Assembly (NCBI GenBank): GCA_030068075.1
Contig: CM057832.1
Span: forward strand, 80,784,002 to 80,848,001
Direction of reading: 5' to 3'
DNA length: 64,000 nucleotides
Source: Paguma larvata
Taxonomy: Eukaryota; Chordata; Mammalia; Carnivora; Viverridae
Both the position numbers and the translations under genes were made by a program. The notes beneath the pieces are model-generated. The model worked only from the letters and a program-made list of their open reading frames with translations. It had not been told where the DNA came from and did no database searches. Every line of letters starts with the position of its first letter. The first letter of the stretch is position 1. This document shows positions 47,011 to 59,090 of this stretch, one piece after another.

Positions 47011-47627
47011 TCATATCAGTGGCTTTCCTTAAATGTCTGATAATTTGCGGTTACCTACTCAAATTTAGGAGTGAGGTACTGAAAAAGCTTCTGGAAGTCG
47101 CGGTCCCACGGGTGAGCCTCCTACAACAGCTGGCTTCAGTTTGGGGGACTCCGGCTGGGCCATTTGACTGGGAGGCTCTTGATGTACCGTTATGTCTTCC
47201 CTCTCCACCTCGTCAGATACCCCAGTCAACGTGCCAATCTCCAGTGTTCTGGAATCAGCATGGAGGCAAAAGACCTCGGCTTTTACTTGGTTACAAAGGT
47301 CTCCATAGATGTTCACAGAAACCACCACCCTTCTGTTCATAGTGCTGAGTCCCATCCCCAAATGTGCCAAGCGTTCCCCAGAAAGTGATTCTCTCCATTC
47401 ACCTTATCTGGCCTCTGCGAGGCTGGGAGAAGGCAGTTACCTGGCTCTACAGTGTTGGATAGGGCTTCTAGCAATCTAACTGCTCCTTAAACATACTTAC
47501 AGATCAATCCTTCTGTTTTTAACCCCAATTTATCCACATTTCCAAAAGTAGTGATATTCCCACAAATTTCGGTAGGTCCCTAGCTTTCTCCAAACAAGTT
47601 GAGGGATCACCTTTCTCAGCTCTAACA
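47011..47627. other. Unassigned stretch after the LTR-like sequence
   Basis: A 140-codon plus ORF (46920-47342) and a 101-codon minus ORF overlap here; neither shows a domain. May be further LTR or internal repeat sequence. Confidence 0.4.
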
Positions 47628-47864
47628 AGATACCTCTTGGGTTGCCTGGGTGGCTCAATCGGTTAAGCGTCTGATTTTAGCTCAGGTCATGATCTCACGG
47701 TTCGTGGGGTTGAGCCCTGCATCAGGCTCTGTGCTGACAGCTCAGAGCCTGGAGCCTGCTTCGGATTCTGTGTCTCCCTCTCTCTCTGTCCCTCCCCCGC
47801 TCGTACTCTGTCTCTATCTCTCAAAAATAAATAAACGTTAAAAAAATTAATAAGTTACCTCTTG
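47628..47864 (+). mobile_element. SINEC with target-site duplication
   Basis: AGATACCTCTTG and AGTTACCTCTTG flank the body; tail AAATAAATAAACGTTAAAA. One of five plus-strand SINEs in the intergenic part. Confidence 0.94.
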
Positions 47865-48340
47865 TCTGTACGGCTTCTAAATTCCTAAATCTTATCTTGT
47901 CTTCTCTCCTAATCTCATTTTCACTGTGGGTTTCTGCCTGAAAATAACGACTCCTTTACTGTCATTTTATGAGATTTCAGAAGAAAACCAAAAGAGTAAC
48001 AAACATCCAACGGGTCCCCCTACTCAGAAGTCCACTTTGCATCTTTACAAGCAAACTCAAAGCTTGCTCAGGAGTGTTTGAAAACAACCAGACCTGGTTT
48101 ATAATTTTGCCATTGGCCAACTGTGTCCGTGGAACAAATATTACTACCCTGACTCGTGCTTTTATCTGAGCAGCCACAAGTTCATTCACTTTTATGGTTC
48201 ACTCCTCAATGGAAAAGGAAACTAATTGCTAGTAGCTTTAACTCTAGCCAAAGGAACCTTGTAAAATTCCTTTTATCTTCCTGGCTTTGGTCTTTGAATA
48301 CTGATCCTCCCCACAACTCCTGATTTTCTTCCAAAATAAC

Positions 48341-48573
48341 AAGGCCTCCAATTAAAAAATTTTTTTTAAGTTTATTTATATTGAGAGACACAGAGACTGC
48401 GTGAGTAGGGGAGGGGAGGGGAGAGACAGAATCCCACACATGCTTTGCACCTTCAGCGCAGAGCCCAATGGGGGGCTTGAGCTAATGAAACCGTGAGATC
48501 ATGACCTAAGCTGAAACTGAGGGTCAGATGCTTAACTGACTGAGCCACCCAGGTGCCCCCAAAGCCTCCAAAT
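48341..48573 (-). mobile_element. SINEC with target-site duplication
   Basis: AAGGCCTCCAATT and AAAGCCTCCAAAT flank the body 48354-48560. Confidence 0.92.
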
Positions 48574-48599
48574 TTTGACTGCTCAGTATGTGCTAAGAA

Positions 48600-48844
48600 C
48601 TGGGTTAGACGCTTTAAAAAAATTTTTTTAAATGTTTATTTTTGAGAGAGAGAAGGACAGAGTGTGAGTGGGGAAAGGGCAGAAAGAGAGGGAGACACAG
48701 AATCTGAAGCAGGCTCCAGGCTCTGAGCTGTCAGCACAGAGCCTGATGCGGGGCTTAAACTTCTGAACCTTGAGATCATGACCTAAGTCAAAGTCGTGCA
48801 CTTAACCGACTGAGCCCCCAGGTGCCCCTGGATTAGACACTTTA
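48600..48844 (-). mobile_element. SINEC inside the MIR
   Basis: CTGGGTTAGACGCTTTA and CTGGATTAGACACTTTA are its 17-bp target-site duplications. Confidence 0.94.
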
Positions 48845-49010
48845 ACACACATGATTTCATTTAATCCTCCCTACAGCCCTATAATGTCCATGCTGTTGTT
48901 TCCATTTTACACAGTGAACAACAAGGGCTCTGAAAAGTTCAAGGATTTGTTCAATTTCACATGTCTGTTAAGTGGTGAAGCTAGGATTTGAATCTAAGTT
49001 GGCCTGACTT

Positions 49011-49243
49011 CTGACCCATTTCTTTTTCGTTTCTTTTTTTTTTAGTGTTTATTTATTTATTTATTTTTAGAGAAAAGGAGGGAGCAGAGAGGGAGGAAGA
49101 AAGAATCCCAAGCAGGCTCTGCACTGTACGCATAAAGTCTGACATGGGGCTCAAACTCACGGACCGTGAGATCATGCCCCGAGCCAAAACCGAAAGTCAG
49201 ACGCTTAATAGATTGGGCCATCCAGGCCCCCTGACTGATTTCT
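49011..49243 (-). mobile_element. Second SINEC inside the MIR
   Basis: CTGACCCATTTCT and CTGACTGATTTCT flank a diverged body with head GATTGGGCCATCCAGGCCCC. Confidence 0.9.
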
Positions 49244-49429
49244 ACTCTACTACGCTGCCTTCACGATTTCTTCTTTCTGGGCTTTCTGAGCGTTTATGTT
49301 AGGTCCCCAGCTGATTTAATTATGTTCCCCTCTCCCTTTTCAATTCAATGTTTAGACTGTTCATCCTGTGTCAGTTCATGGCAACCAGTGGCTTCAGGCT
49401 TTGTGAATGTCTACACCACCCTCCTATCT

Positions 49430-49735
49430 AACCTGTATCTGGCCATCCACCTTAGATGTCCCTTCCTTGGGGAAAGATTTCATGACCTACCTAAGATTGA
49501 TTTGGTGCCTTTCGTGTGCTCCTATTACACACACAGAGTCCTGTCGCACCTATACAGACAGTGATTACCATGTTCAGAAGTCTTTACTTCTTCGTCTCTC
49601 AACTACTGAACTAGTCCCTGAGGACAGTGGCAATATTCACCGTGTTCCTGCGACATGTCTATAGCCTAATGCAATGCGTCATGTAGAGCAGGTGCTCCTT
49701 AAATATTTTGTTGAATGAATAAATAATGAATAGAA
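49430..49735 (+). mobile_element. L2 LINE 3' fragment
   Basis: Ends GCAGGTGCTCCTTAAATATT then TTGTTGAATGAATAAATAATG, the L2 3' signature; the upstream CT-rich text fits L2. Confidence 0.7.
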
Positions 49736-50565
49736 TTATATACGCACCCAAGTCTGAATGAAAAAAATATTTCGAATTGAAAATGATCTTCTAATGATAT
49801 TTTACCATTTGTCAAACAGAATTTCATGAAAACACAAGTCTTTAGTGCTTTTTTGTTAATTATTCAGAGCACAGACACTACTTTCCTTTCAACATTTTCA
49901 ACCAAAGTGTTGATATTAACCCGTGAAATGAACTCTGACAAGTTTTCAAAATACTTACCGAATTTCACTGCGATTTTAAAAGGTGAATTATTATTTAAAC
50001 CAGCTACAAAGTCATCTCATCCTTGATAAAAATCTATCGTGCTCGGAAGTCTTTCATTTTAATTGAAGAAATTGCACTACATAATTACAAAGTACAATGC
50101 AAGAAATACTCAACTATTTTTAATCTTCACTTGTGATTATGAATGGAACTGTTTCCATTTTTCTTGGGGCTATGCGATAAAACTTCTTATCTTAGTTCCT
50201 GAGGAAACAGAAACTCATACAACTGTTATCAGAATTGATGCAAAATTTTTCTCAGGGGACGTGTTTTTCTCCAGTTCAAACATTCAATGATTCCAAATCA
50301 CCCAGATGAAAAGAGCAGATTGATGGGATAAAATATAAAGGATGGGAATAAATAATAAACTTTTTCCTGAAAGATCATAACATTGGACACAGTTTTTAAA
50401 AAATTGCAGGAGTTTAAACGCTTTATCCCGACACCCGAGGCAAGTCATTAGAGTCTTTCTGTGGATTCACGCTGGAATCGGAGAAGGTCTGGGGGAAGCC
50501 ACAGTCAAATCTGAACCGCCCTTAACAAAGATATTTACTGATCAAATATTAACTGTCCAGGTATA
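49736..50565. other. Unassigned intergenic stretch
   Basis: AT-rich; no exon or repeat recognised. Confidence 0.6.
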
Positions 50566-50860
50566 TTCCTACTATGGTCGCACAGCAATGAGATGAATGA
50601 TCTCCAACTAAAGGCAGAAATATGAATGAATCTCCCAAACATAATGTTGACCAGACAGAAAAGACTCTACCTCTCTAAACTTCAAAAGTATAAACAAATG
50701 GACCTATCGTTAGGATATTAATTACTCTAGGAGAACTCAGATGGGAGAGGGGGCTTCTGGAAGCTGGTAATGTTCTCTGTCTGGATCTGAGTGCTTGTTA
50801 CATGGATGTGTTTACTTTGTTAAGTTCATCGAGCTGTGCTCTCATCATCGGAGACTCTGC
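50566..50860 (+). mobile_element. Old L1 3' fragment
   Basis: AATGAATCTCCCAAACATAA, AGTGCTTGTTACATGGATGT and TTTGTTAAGTTCATCGAGCT resemble L1M 3' UTR. Confidence 0.6.
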
Positions 50861-51742
50861 TCCATGTATATTCTACATTGAAAACAATTTCTACTAAAGT
50901 AAAGCATCAACTCTACCTTTTTCCAATCATCTGGTCCTGTTTCCAAAGTGCACCTGATCCAGGAAAAAGATTGTCCTAAACTATGGGCTCTCTCAATGTG
51001 GCTTAGTGGCACGATATCTAAAACTATAGTAAAGTAATGTTGAAACATGAGTTTCGCTGGGATAATCACATACAACAAATCCGATATTCCAAAACTAGAT
51101 CACCACACGCAGAATTTACCAGGGAAACACGGAGAACCATTTCCAGGGCTCTTCGATCCTACGGGATTTTTGAAGAGATTATTTTGGAGAGGGTTTTCCC
51201 GAGGAGAGCTTCCGTTTCTGGTTATGGGAGTGGAGTGGCAACGAGGAAGGACTCTCACTTCCTTCCCAGGCTTCTAGGATACCTTTCGAGGAGTCCGAAA
51301 TGACCATTTTCCTGCAGCTTGGGGACTCCAAGGGCGCAGCCTGACTCCTGACCAAGGATGGTTAAAGCAGCCTGGGCCACCAAGGTGAAGGTTGTGTGGG
51401 GATCATCCAGGATCATTTATGAGCATTTTCAATGGATCAGATGTACGTCACAGAGGGAGATGCAGCTAAAGGTCATTGGGGGTCCTGGTCATAGAGTCGC
51501 TTAGAGAGCAGAGGACGCTAACGGCCGGAAAGCAGAAGCAGTTGCAAATGAGTCACAAGACAACACTGTGAACACAGGTGCATGAAACAAGTGAAATGAT
51601 CTATAGGAGAGAAATCTCCAGGAATCCAATCTTCCAGAAGACCTAAGAAACCCTGAGCAAAGAGTCAACTTTGGATATCTGTCAGGCACAGAAAGCGCAC
51701 ACCAGCTTAGAACAGTACCAGTTTTGCTGTTCTGTGAGAGCG

Positions 51743-52385
51743 TTTTTTCCAAAAAAATTTAGGTACAGTTGACATGCAATATTATATTAGTTTCAGGGAT
51801 ACAACATATTGATTTGGTAATTCGATATATTACTCAATGCTCACTGCTCCTCGGTGTGGTCACCATGGGACATGACTGCGATATGTTGACTATTTCCCCA
51901 ATGTTGCACTTTTCATCTCTTGATTTGGTTCTTTTATAACTGGAAGTTCATATCTTTTAAGCCTCTTTGTCTATTTTTGCCATTCCCCCCACCTATATTT
52001 TGCTATATTTAAGAGTCTTTTGTTTGTTTATTTGTTTTCTTTTTTAGATTCCACATATTGTGAAATCATATTGTATTTGTCTTTCTCTGTCTGATTTATT
52101 TCACTTCCCATAATGCCCTTGAGGTCCATCCATGTTGTCACCAATGGCGAGACCTCATTCTTCTCTACGGTTGAGTAATTTTCCAATGTATGTGTGTCAT
52201 ATGTATAGCATATGTCACATCTTCTTTGTCCATTGATCTGTTGATGGAGACTTGGGTTGCTTCCATATCTTGGTTATCACAAATAATGCTTCAATAAACG
52301 CAGGGGCACATGGAGCATGTATCTCTTTGAATTAGTGTTTTCGTTTTCGTTGGGTAAATGCCCAGTTGTGGAATTACTGGAGCTT
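51743..52385 (-). mobile_element. 5'-truncated L1, 3' end
   Basis: AGGTACAGTTGACATGCAAT, TATTAGTTTCAGGGATACAA, then on to CTTGAGGTCCATCCATGTTG and TTCAATAAACGCAGGGGCAC. Same 3' family type as the intronic L1 at 16722; about 640 bp. Confidence 0.85.
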
Positions 52386-53020
52386 TCTTACATGTCACCA
52401 TTCCCTCAACCCGAAGGGGTCAGAAAGCGGCTGGCCAGCTGGAGCAGCAGAAGAAAAGAGAAGGGCCCAAAGAGAAGACAGAAGCCAGCCGTGCCTTCTT
52501 CCCCTTCTTAGCTACTCCAGGCTGCTGGCCAGAAGCACGCTCCAGCTGGGGGGAGATTTATCATCACAGATAAGGTGGAGTTTTTCCGGTCTGAGACTTG
52601 AAACGGTTTGCAGCTAAGGACTTGTACCTTAGAGAAAGAGAAAGTCATGGGAACTTCCACCCTCCCATGTGGGATTGGCAAGGGTTATCCCCACTGAACG
52701 CAGTGGGAAACCATAAAAAGATGTGTTTTGACTCCATCCACCAGTCATATGGTCACAGTACGGGTTACATGGGCACTTACATTAGTATACTCAGTTTGTT
52801 TTAAAAGCTGACTGCTGAACCATGATCTAGTCCTAGAAAGAGAACCGTTTCCGGAGCCTAAATTCACAGAGTGCCTGCCCGTACGGATTATCTATTTTAT
52901 CTGCTATTGCTTCCAGCGGTTCCTCTCACCCCTTAATCCAAGCTAAGCCTCCAGCTGAGAAAAGATTTTAACTTTATACTTTTAGGGATAGTTTCTTTTT
53001 AATTGATGTCTCGCAAACAA
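52386..53020. other. Unassigned intergenic stretch
   Basis: Several overlapping short ORFs around 52360-52620 without family signals. Confidence 0.6.
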
Positions 53021-53160
53021 TTGTTCTCAAACCTTGGTACGGAACGGAATCACCCGGAGAACTTGGCGGACTTCTAGAGGTCTATGCTTCACCCTACTTC
53101 ATCGAGTTTGGGACTCTGTGTTTGTTCCTAGCTCTCTAGGTAATTCTGACACTCCCAAAG
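53021..53160 (+). mobile_element. MER5A-like hAT MITE fragment
   Basis: TTGTTCTCAAACCTTGGTAC, GGAATCACCCGGAGAACTTG and CTCTAGGTAATTCTGAC. Confidence 0.65.
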
Positions 53161-53760
53161 CATGAGACCTTCTGTCTGAAGAGACACAGATTATTCATGG
53201 ATGGGGCGTAGGTTTGGGGACGTGGTAGTCACATCACCTGAACCTAACATCCATGCTCTATGTCTTAACACCATATAGCGAAGGTGTTACGAGAATCGCA
53301 GGGATCACACGAATTGTGCCATGGTACAACCTCCTGTCTGTGGCCCTGCCCGATCAGTTGTGTGTAAGGACGAGGGGACACTGAGTCAGGCATGTCTGTC
53401 CAAAGAACCACCACACAGCTTGCTTTTCCCTCTTCTGAAAATGCCCCAGTGTTTGTCATGGTACCCAAATCGTTATGGTGATATGAGGGTTGGGGAGGGT
53501 GATGAGTGGGGTGAAACCAACTGTGAGGATATTGGAGATTAATGAAATGGGGAAAAAGGCATTTCAAAAATTCATATAAACTTGGGTCTGATTTTGACAC
53601 TTGTCAGGGGCCAACAAAATTTCTAAATATTCTATAACCCTGTCTGGTTTCAGTTCTTCTCCAAACAGATGAAAATATTTATGGAGACCATAGTTATTTA
53701 GAGAGAAATATTCTGCATTGCAAACATATTGCTTAAAGGGTGAATACAATCAATGAGAAA
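53161..53760. other. Unassigned intergenic stretch
   Basis: A 111-codon minus ORF (53265-53600) shows no domain. Confidence 0.6.
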
Positions 53761-53986
53761 AATGCCAAGATTTTTTTAAGTGTATTTATTTTGAGAGAGA
53801 GACAGAGAAAACAAGCAAGGGAGGGTCAGAGAGTGAGGGAGAGAAAGAATCCCAAGCAGGCTCCATGCTGTCAGAACAGAACCCAATGCGGGATTCGAAC
53901 TCACCAACCATGAGATCTTGACCTGAGGCGAATCCAAGAATCTGATGTTTAACTGACTGAGCAACCCGGGTGCCCCAACACCAAGA
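53761..53986 (-). mobile_element. SINEC with target-site duplication
   Basis: AATGCCAAGA and AACACCAAGA; head ACTGAGCAACCCGGGTGCCCC. Confidence 0.9.
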
Positions 53987-54190
53987 GCTTCACAGACAAG
54001 TGGGACAAGATATAAATAGACATGCACATGCACACACATGTAATAGTACACACGACCATGTAGTAAAATAACAGGGGAAAATACCCAACTCATCTAACTA
54101 ATAAGCACATAAATAAAACATTTTAAAATGTATTTCTAGGCTAGTACTCTTGGAAAAACTAAAAATAAATGATAGTATAAATGAGGGTAA

Positions 54191-54445
54191 AGTGAAAGTC
54201 TTTAATTTTTTTCTTTTTTTAATATTTATTTTGAGAGAAAGAGGGAGAGAGACAGAGACAGCACAAGCAGGAGAGGGGCAGAGAGAGAGGGAGGCACAGA
54301 ATCTGGGGCAGGCTCCAGACTCTGAGCCTTCAGCACAGAGCTGGACGTGGGGCTCGAACCTACAAACCGTGAGATCATGACCTGAGCCAAAGTCAGATGC
54401 TTAACCGACTGAGCCACCCAGGCACCCCAAAACGAAAGTCTTTTA
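54191..54445 (-). mobile_element. SINEC, first of a same-site pair
   Basis: Body 54204-54430 between AGTGAAAGTCTTTAA and AACGAAAGTCTTTTA. Confidence 0.94.
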
Positions 54446-54701
54446 TTTATTTATTTATTTATTTTTAAACTTTATTTTTTTAATGTTTTTATTTATTTTT
54501 GGGAGACATAGAGACAGAGTGTGAGCAGGAGAAGGGCAGAGAGAGAGGGAGACACAGAATCCTAAGCAGGCTCCAGGCTCTGAGCCATCAGCACAGAGCC
54601 CGACGCGGGGCTCGAACTCACAGACCGTGAGATCATGACCTGAGCTGAAGTCGGCCGCTCAACCAACTGAGCCACCCAGGCGCCCCAACGAAAGTCTTTT
54701 A
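54446..54701 (-). mobile_element. SINEC, second of a same-site pair
   Basis: Body 54446-54686 between perfect AACGAAAGTCTTTTA copies at 54431 and 54687. Perfect duplications and a near-consensus body (GACGCGGGGCTCGAACTCAC) suggest this one came last. Confidence 0.95.
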
Positions 54702-54774
54702 AACATTGCTTATCAACTGGCACAAACTAACAGAAGTCAAAATTATGTTTGTAGTTTTTATTTTTTTATCCTTA

Positions 54775-55320
54775 ACCTGTTTTTTTGAAAAAATTTCAAA
54801 TGTACAGAGCAGGAATCTTTGCACAGTCTTCATCTAGACTGACCAACTGTTTTCTTTTCGTTGTTATTTATAATCTTATTTTAATCAATATCATCATTGT
54901 CATCGTCATCATTGGATGAGCATCATACCATTCTCTGCTCTACCCTAAAGACTTGAGTGTGTATCTCTTAAGAATAACGATACTCTCTTATGCAACCACA
55001 GTCTAAGTATCGAATTTAGAAAACGTAACTTTGATTACAACAGTGTTATCAGATACACAGTCAAGATGCAGACTTCCTCAAAATATTCTTTACAGAATTA
55101 ATGTTTTTTTGCTCCGAGCTCCACCCCTAGCATCTCTCGTTGCCTTTACTTGCTCTGTCTCTGTGGTCTCTTCTGATCGGAACAAGTTCCTCAGCCTTTC
55201 CTCGTCTTTCTCGACAGCGACATTTTTGAAAGACCAGCTGGGGAATAAGAATGTCCTTCAGTTTCAGTTTGTCTACTATTTCCTCATGATTAGATTTGGG
55301 CATTTTTTTGGCAGCAGTTT
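54775..55320 (-). mobile_element. Old L1-like 3' region, diverged
   Basis: AAATTTCAAATGTACAGAGC, GTATCTCTTAAGAATAACGA and CAAGATGCAGACTTCCTCAA follow, in order, ancient L1 text. Ends unclear. Confidence 0.45.
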
Positions 55321-56785
55321 ATAACTTCTGACCTAATAAATTCCACTCCTGGGAATCTGTTATGAGAAATAATAGCAAACATGTAAAAGACTGTTTATAT
55401 GGCTTTCGAGCAGCACAAATGTTGAACACTCATCAAATCGCAGCCCCCATGTTCTGAGAGGACCCTGACTCCAGCAGTACGCTCTCTGTCCGTCATCCTA
55501 CTTACCTTCCCAGTGACAGGAGTGTGGCAGACTAGGTTCACTGCCTACCCAACAACGACTCTCTTCTTTGTCGCTCTTCTGTTTTGGCAGCTCCGGAGAA
55601 CGAATCGGAGCAGTCTAACTAAGCCAAACATGATTACGCACTCCTGCCTCCAGGTATTTTTTTCCCAGCCTCCCTTGCAGCGGAGGGGAAGTACCAGACT
55701 CGTTTCTAGACCTTGTGTTCTAAAGGCAGGTTTCCTGGACAACTTCTGGGAAAGGCAGAGAGAGCCTCACACAGAGAGAGCACTGTGCTCGGTGTCATGG
55801 GAGCCACCTTGCGATCACGAGGTCATGAGATGACTGGGTGTTTGGTGGCATCGTTGAGTTGCTGACCTCGTCACAGACCCCCTTCCTCTGGTTCACTTGG
55901 GCAATATACTCAGAGAGTAAGCTACTTTTATTTGAACTTGTTGCTATAGTTATTTCAGATCATGGTCCTGGCAGGGATAATGACATCATTTACTAGAAGA
56001 GTTTTACATTATTTAACTTCTATAACAATCCTGGAAGGAGGTACCACTGTTAGCCACATTTTCCATGTGAAGAGTGCCGACTGTAGCTGGCATGGAAGCC
56101 TACCGCTGCATCCGTCACACATGGATCAGAGTCCAACTTTCCCTCTGCCGAGACAGCAGAAACAAGGGGGAAAGTACAACACTTCAGTGGGTGCCCAGAA
56201 AATTGGCCAGACAGAAGCACAAACCAAGGGATGGATAGTGGATCTTTTCTTTAGGGAGACGAAAGCAGACTGACGGAAATGGGGACACGGAGGGGCGTGA
56301 GGGAAGTCAGGGAGAGAGCTGAGGTCAGGAACGAGGCGTGACCATCCCCTCGGGAGGCATTCCCGTGAGGGGCAGAAGGAACCAGACCAGAGGACCAGTC
56401 TTGACTTTCCGTCCCCCATAAGCCGTCCCTCTCTCTATGCGATAGGACTTTGGGGAAATGGCCTAAATCCTTCTGCAAAGAACTGTGTATTTCTTCATCA
56501 GTGTCCGGTGTGTGGACCCGGGTTGAGGAATGTGGGGTTGGCGGTGCCAGATCTAGGAGGCATAATCCCCCTCATGCTGAGCCCATACTCTGCTGAACAG
56601 TCCTCCCGGTGGACCTCCTGGTAGCAAGAGGCATCCCCCAAGAGACAGGATCTAGATTCAGAAACAGCGACCACCTTATTGGATCAAGCCTGCCTTCTTT
56701 GACGGGTCCATCCCATTCAGGCCCCGCCCACCTTCACAGCTCCTTTTCTCACCACTTCTCTCAGAACTGTAGGCTCCCATTGTAT
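55321..56785. other. Unassigned intergenic stretch, moderately GC-rich
   Basis: ORFs of about 100 codons on both strands (55513, 55962, 56126) have no recognisable domain. CAGCCTCCCTTGCAGC near 55670 hints at an old LTR or MER repeat. Confidence 0.5.
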
Positions 56786-56945
56786 TTTTTTTAAGTAGGC
56801 TCCACCCCGGTGTGGTGCCCCAGGCGGGGTGGGCTGGGGGTGAGGAGGGGCTCACCCTCACAACCCTGAGATCTAGACCCCAGACAGAGATCTGAGCTGA
56901 GATCAAGAGTCTGATGCTTAACCCACTGAGCCACCCAGGCGCCCC
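56786..56945 (-). mobile_element. Old CAN-SINE variant
   Basis: AAGTAGGCTCCACCCCGG, ACAACCCTGAGATCTAGACC and ACTGAGCCACCCAGGCGCCCC, with a G-rich insertion in the middle. Confidence 0.75.
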
Positions 56946-57044
56946 TGCCGTTGTACTTTTAATTCCTGGGCTGGACAGCGGAGCCTCTGGGCTCCCTGTT
57001 TTGCGCACAATGCTCTGTGCCTGGGGCATCCTGAACGCGTTTCT

Positions 57045-57392
57045 CTGCCTGGCGAATGCTTCCTTGTTGGTTAAGACCCAGTTCCCGTGTCACTGGGCCC
57101 ATAGAGTCATTGTTCCTCAGTGTCAGTCCTTCTGCCAACACCCCCTCCACGATAATAGATCACTTCCTCTCTGTGTTTCCTCACTCACGAGAGTTTTGTG
57201 CAGCAAAATCCTTCTGCACTGTCACCCGGAACTCAAGCTTCTAATTTTCCTTTGTAATGCACCTCGTTCCTAGACCAGGAGTTCTGCGAAGTCAGGGAGC
57301 AAGTATTGCTCATTGTTTTGCCCCTGGTATCATTTAGTTCAGAGCCGGACATACGATTACCACTTGGTAAATGTTTGGGGAATGAATAAAAG
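57045..57392 (+). mobile_element. L2 LINE 3' fragment
   Basis: CCAGGAGTTCTGCGAAGTCA then GGGAGCAAGTATTGCTCATT, ATTTAGTTCAGAGCCGGACA and GGTAAATGTTTGGGGAATGA follow the L2 3' end. Confidence 0.72.
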
Positions 57393-57520
57393 GCACATAA
57401 ATGATAATGAGAGAATTAATTAATTCACGCATTAACCCAAGGTCCTTCTAGGTATAAAATGCTATGGTATGAAAGATTCTTATTGAAAACGAAAGAGCAT
57501 TGTACATTGGAATATGGTCT

Positions 57521-57766
57521 AAATCCTAAATTTAAATATTTTTTAACGTTTATTTATTTTTGAAGAGAGAACAGAGACAGAGTGTGAGCGGGAGAGGGGC
57601 AGAGAGAGAGGGAGACACAGAAGCCAGAGTAGGCTCCAGGCTCTGAGCTGTCGGCACAGAGGCTGACGCAGGGCCCGAACTCACCAGCTGTGAGACCATG
57701 ACCTGAACCAAAGTTGGATGCTCAACTGACTGAGCCACTCAGTCACCCCTAAGTCCTAAATTTAAA
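57521..57766 (-). mobile_element. SINEC with 16-bp target-site duplication
   Basis: AAATCCTAAATTTAAA and AAGTCCTAAATTTAAA flank 57537-57750. Confidence 0.94.
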
Positions 57767-57841
57767 ATGTATACATATATACATATATGAGTATGTGTAT
57801 ATACGTATATGTACAAACGTATATAAAGTGTACATGTAAAA
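57767..57841. repeat. ATAC/GTAT microsatellite
   Basis: Repeats of ACATATAT, GTATATACG and ACGTATATA. Confidence 0.85.
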
Positions 57842-57854
57842 ATATAAATGATAT

Positions 57855-58060
57855 GGGGCACCTGGGTGGCTCAGTTAGTTTCGCAGCCAACTCTTGATTT
57901 CAACTCAGGTCATTATCTTGCAGTTTGTGAGATAGAGCCCCCATCGGGCTCTGCACTGGCAGCATGGAGCCTGCTTGGTATTGTCTCTCTGTCTCTCTCT
58001 CTGCCCCTCCCCTGCTCACTCTCTCTGTCTCTCAAAATAAGTAAACTTGAAAAAAAAACT
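57855..58060 (+). mobile_element. SINEC
   Basis: GGGGCACCTGGGTGGCTCAG head; box B region is degenerate (GAGATAGAGCCCCCATCGG). Confidence 0.92.
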
Positions 58061-58077
58061 CTCCCTTAAAAAATATC

Positions 58078-58148
58078 TGTGTATATATACATATATATAT
58101 ATATGTATATATATATATATGATATACTTGTATATATATATGTATATC
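58078..58148. repeat. (TA)n microsatellite
   Basis: TATATACATATATATATATA-type alternation, close to the end of the SINEC. Confidence 0.88.
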
Positions 58149-58504
58149 ACAATGATCATTATTAAGGGAAAGTTTCTTTATTCTTTTCATATTTACAGAT
58201 TTCTTGCGACAATATAAGCAATAAAGCAGAGAAAATTAGGAGCTCCAATTCTAACATCTGAGCTACGGCTGGCTTTAAACGCCAGCACACAAATCTTTCT
58301 GTATCTGTCTTCAATCATAAGACAACAATACAATTATCTACTTGCTGGTAAAAATCCGTATGCCAGTTTCATTTCTTAACCCAAGAAATAAACCCAAAAC
58401 AGAACTGGAAGATATTCATACAAAGACACAGCTTAAATACTCAAGAGAATAAAAAAGACTCTTACTTCTGTCTGAAAGAATAAAAAAGACTCTTCCTTCC
58501 TTCC

Positions 58505-59090
58505 GATTCAAGTTCACTTTAACAAATATTTATTGAATGGTTGCTCTGTGTTCAATACTGGATCAACTATTCATTCATTTATTCGAGTACTTGTTGAACA
58601 CTTACTATGGGTCAGGCATTATTCTAGCCAGTAGAGGTCAAGCAGTGAATAGTGCTAAGAGCGTGAGAGATAACATACACAAATAAAGAAATTAGGGGCA
58701 ACTGGGTGGCTCAGTTGGTTGAGCATCGGACTCTTGATTTCAGCTCAGGTTATGATCTCATGCTTGTGAGCCCTGTGTTGGGCTCTGTGTTGGGCTCTGT
58801 GTTGGGCTCTGCGTTGACAGCATGGAGCCTGCTTGGGATTCCCTCTCTCCCTCTCTGTCTGTACCCCCATCCTGCCCCACTTACTCTCTCTCTTTCAAAA
58901 TGAATAAATACACATAAATAAATAAGAAGTTGTGTCAGATAGTGATAAGCACTATAGGGAGAAAGTTGGAAACGGACTTAGGAAGCGTCAGACTAGGGAA
59001 GGGGGCATTTCAGTTGTTAAACAGGCGGTCACGGAAGGTGACCTTTGAACAAAATCCGACGGAGGTCTTCAATGATTTGGGGACTAAAGA
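58505..59090 (+). mobile_element. Old interspersed repeat split by a SINEC
   Basis: AACAAATATTTATTGAATGG and ACACTTACTATGGGTCAGGC before the SINEC; GATAGTGATAAGCACTATAG and AAGGTGACCTTTGAACAAAA after it. These belong to one known repeat order, but I cannot name the family surely. Confidence 0.5.
58695..58921 (+). mobile_element. SINEC with internal triplication
   Basis: GGGGCAACTGGGTGGCTCAG head. A 12-bp unit, CTGTGTTGGGCT, occurs three times at 58773-58808. Confidence 0.93.

Larger units (their letters stand above)
48580..49262 (+). mobile_element. MIR split by two SINECs
   Basis: Pieces 48580-48616, 48828-49023 and 49231-49262 join into one MIR: GTGCTAAGAACTGGGTTAGA, then ATGATTTCATTTAATCCTCC, TCCATTTTACACAGTGAACA, AAGTGGTGAAGCTAGGATTT. 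The SINECs are therefore younger. Confidence 0.78.

Noticed and set aside
46920..47342. 140-codon plus ORF
   Set aside because: Begins in LTR-like sequence; composition and lack of motifs point to chance.
55513..56419. Three ORFs of 97-106 codons
   Set aside because: Different frames and strands, no conserved domain, no splice structure.
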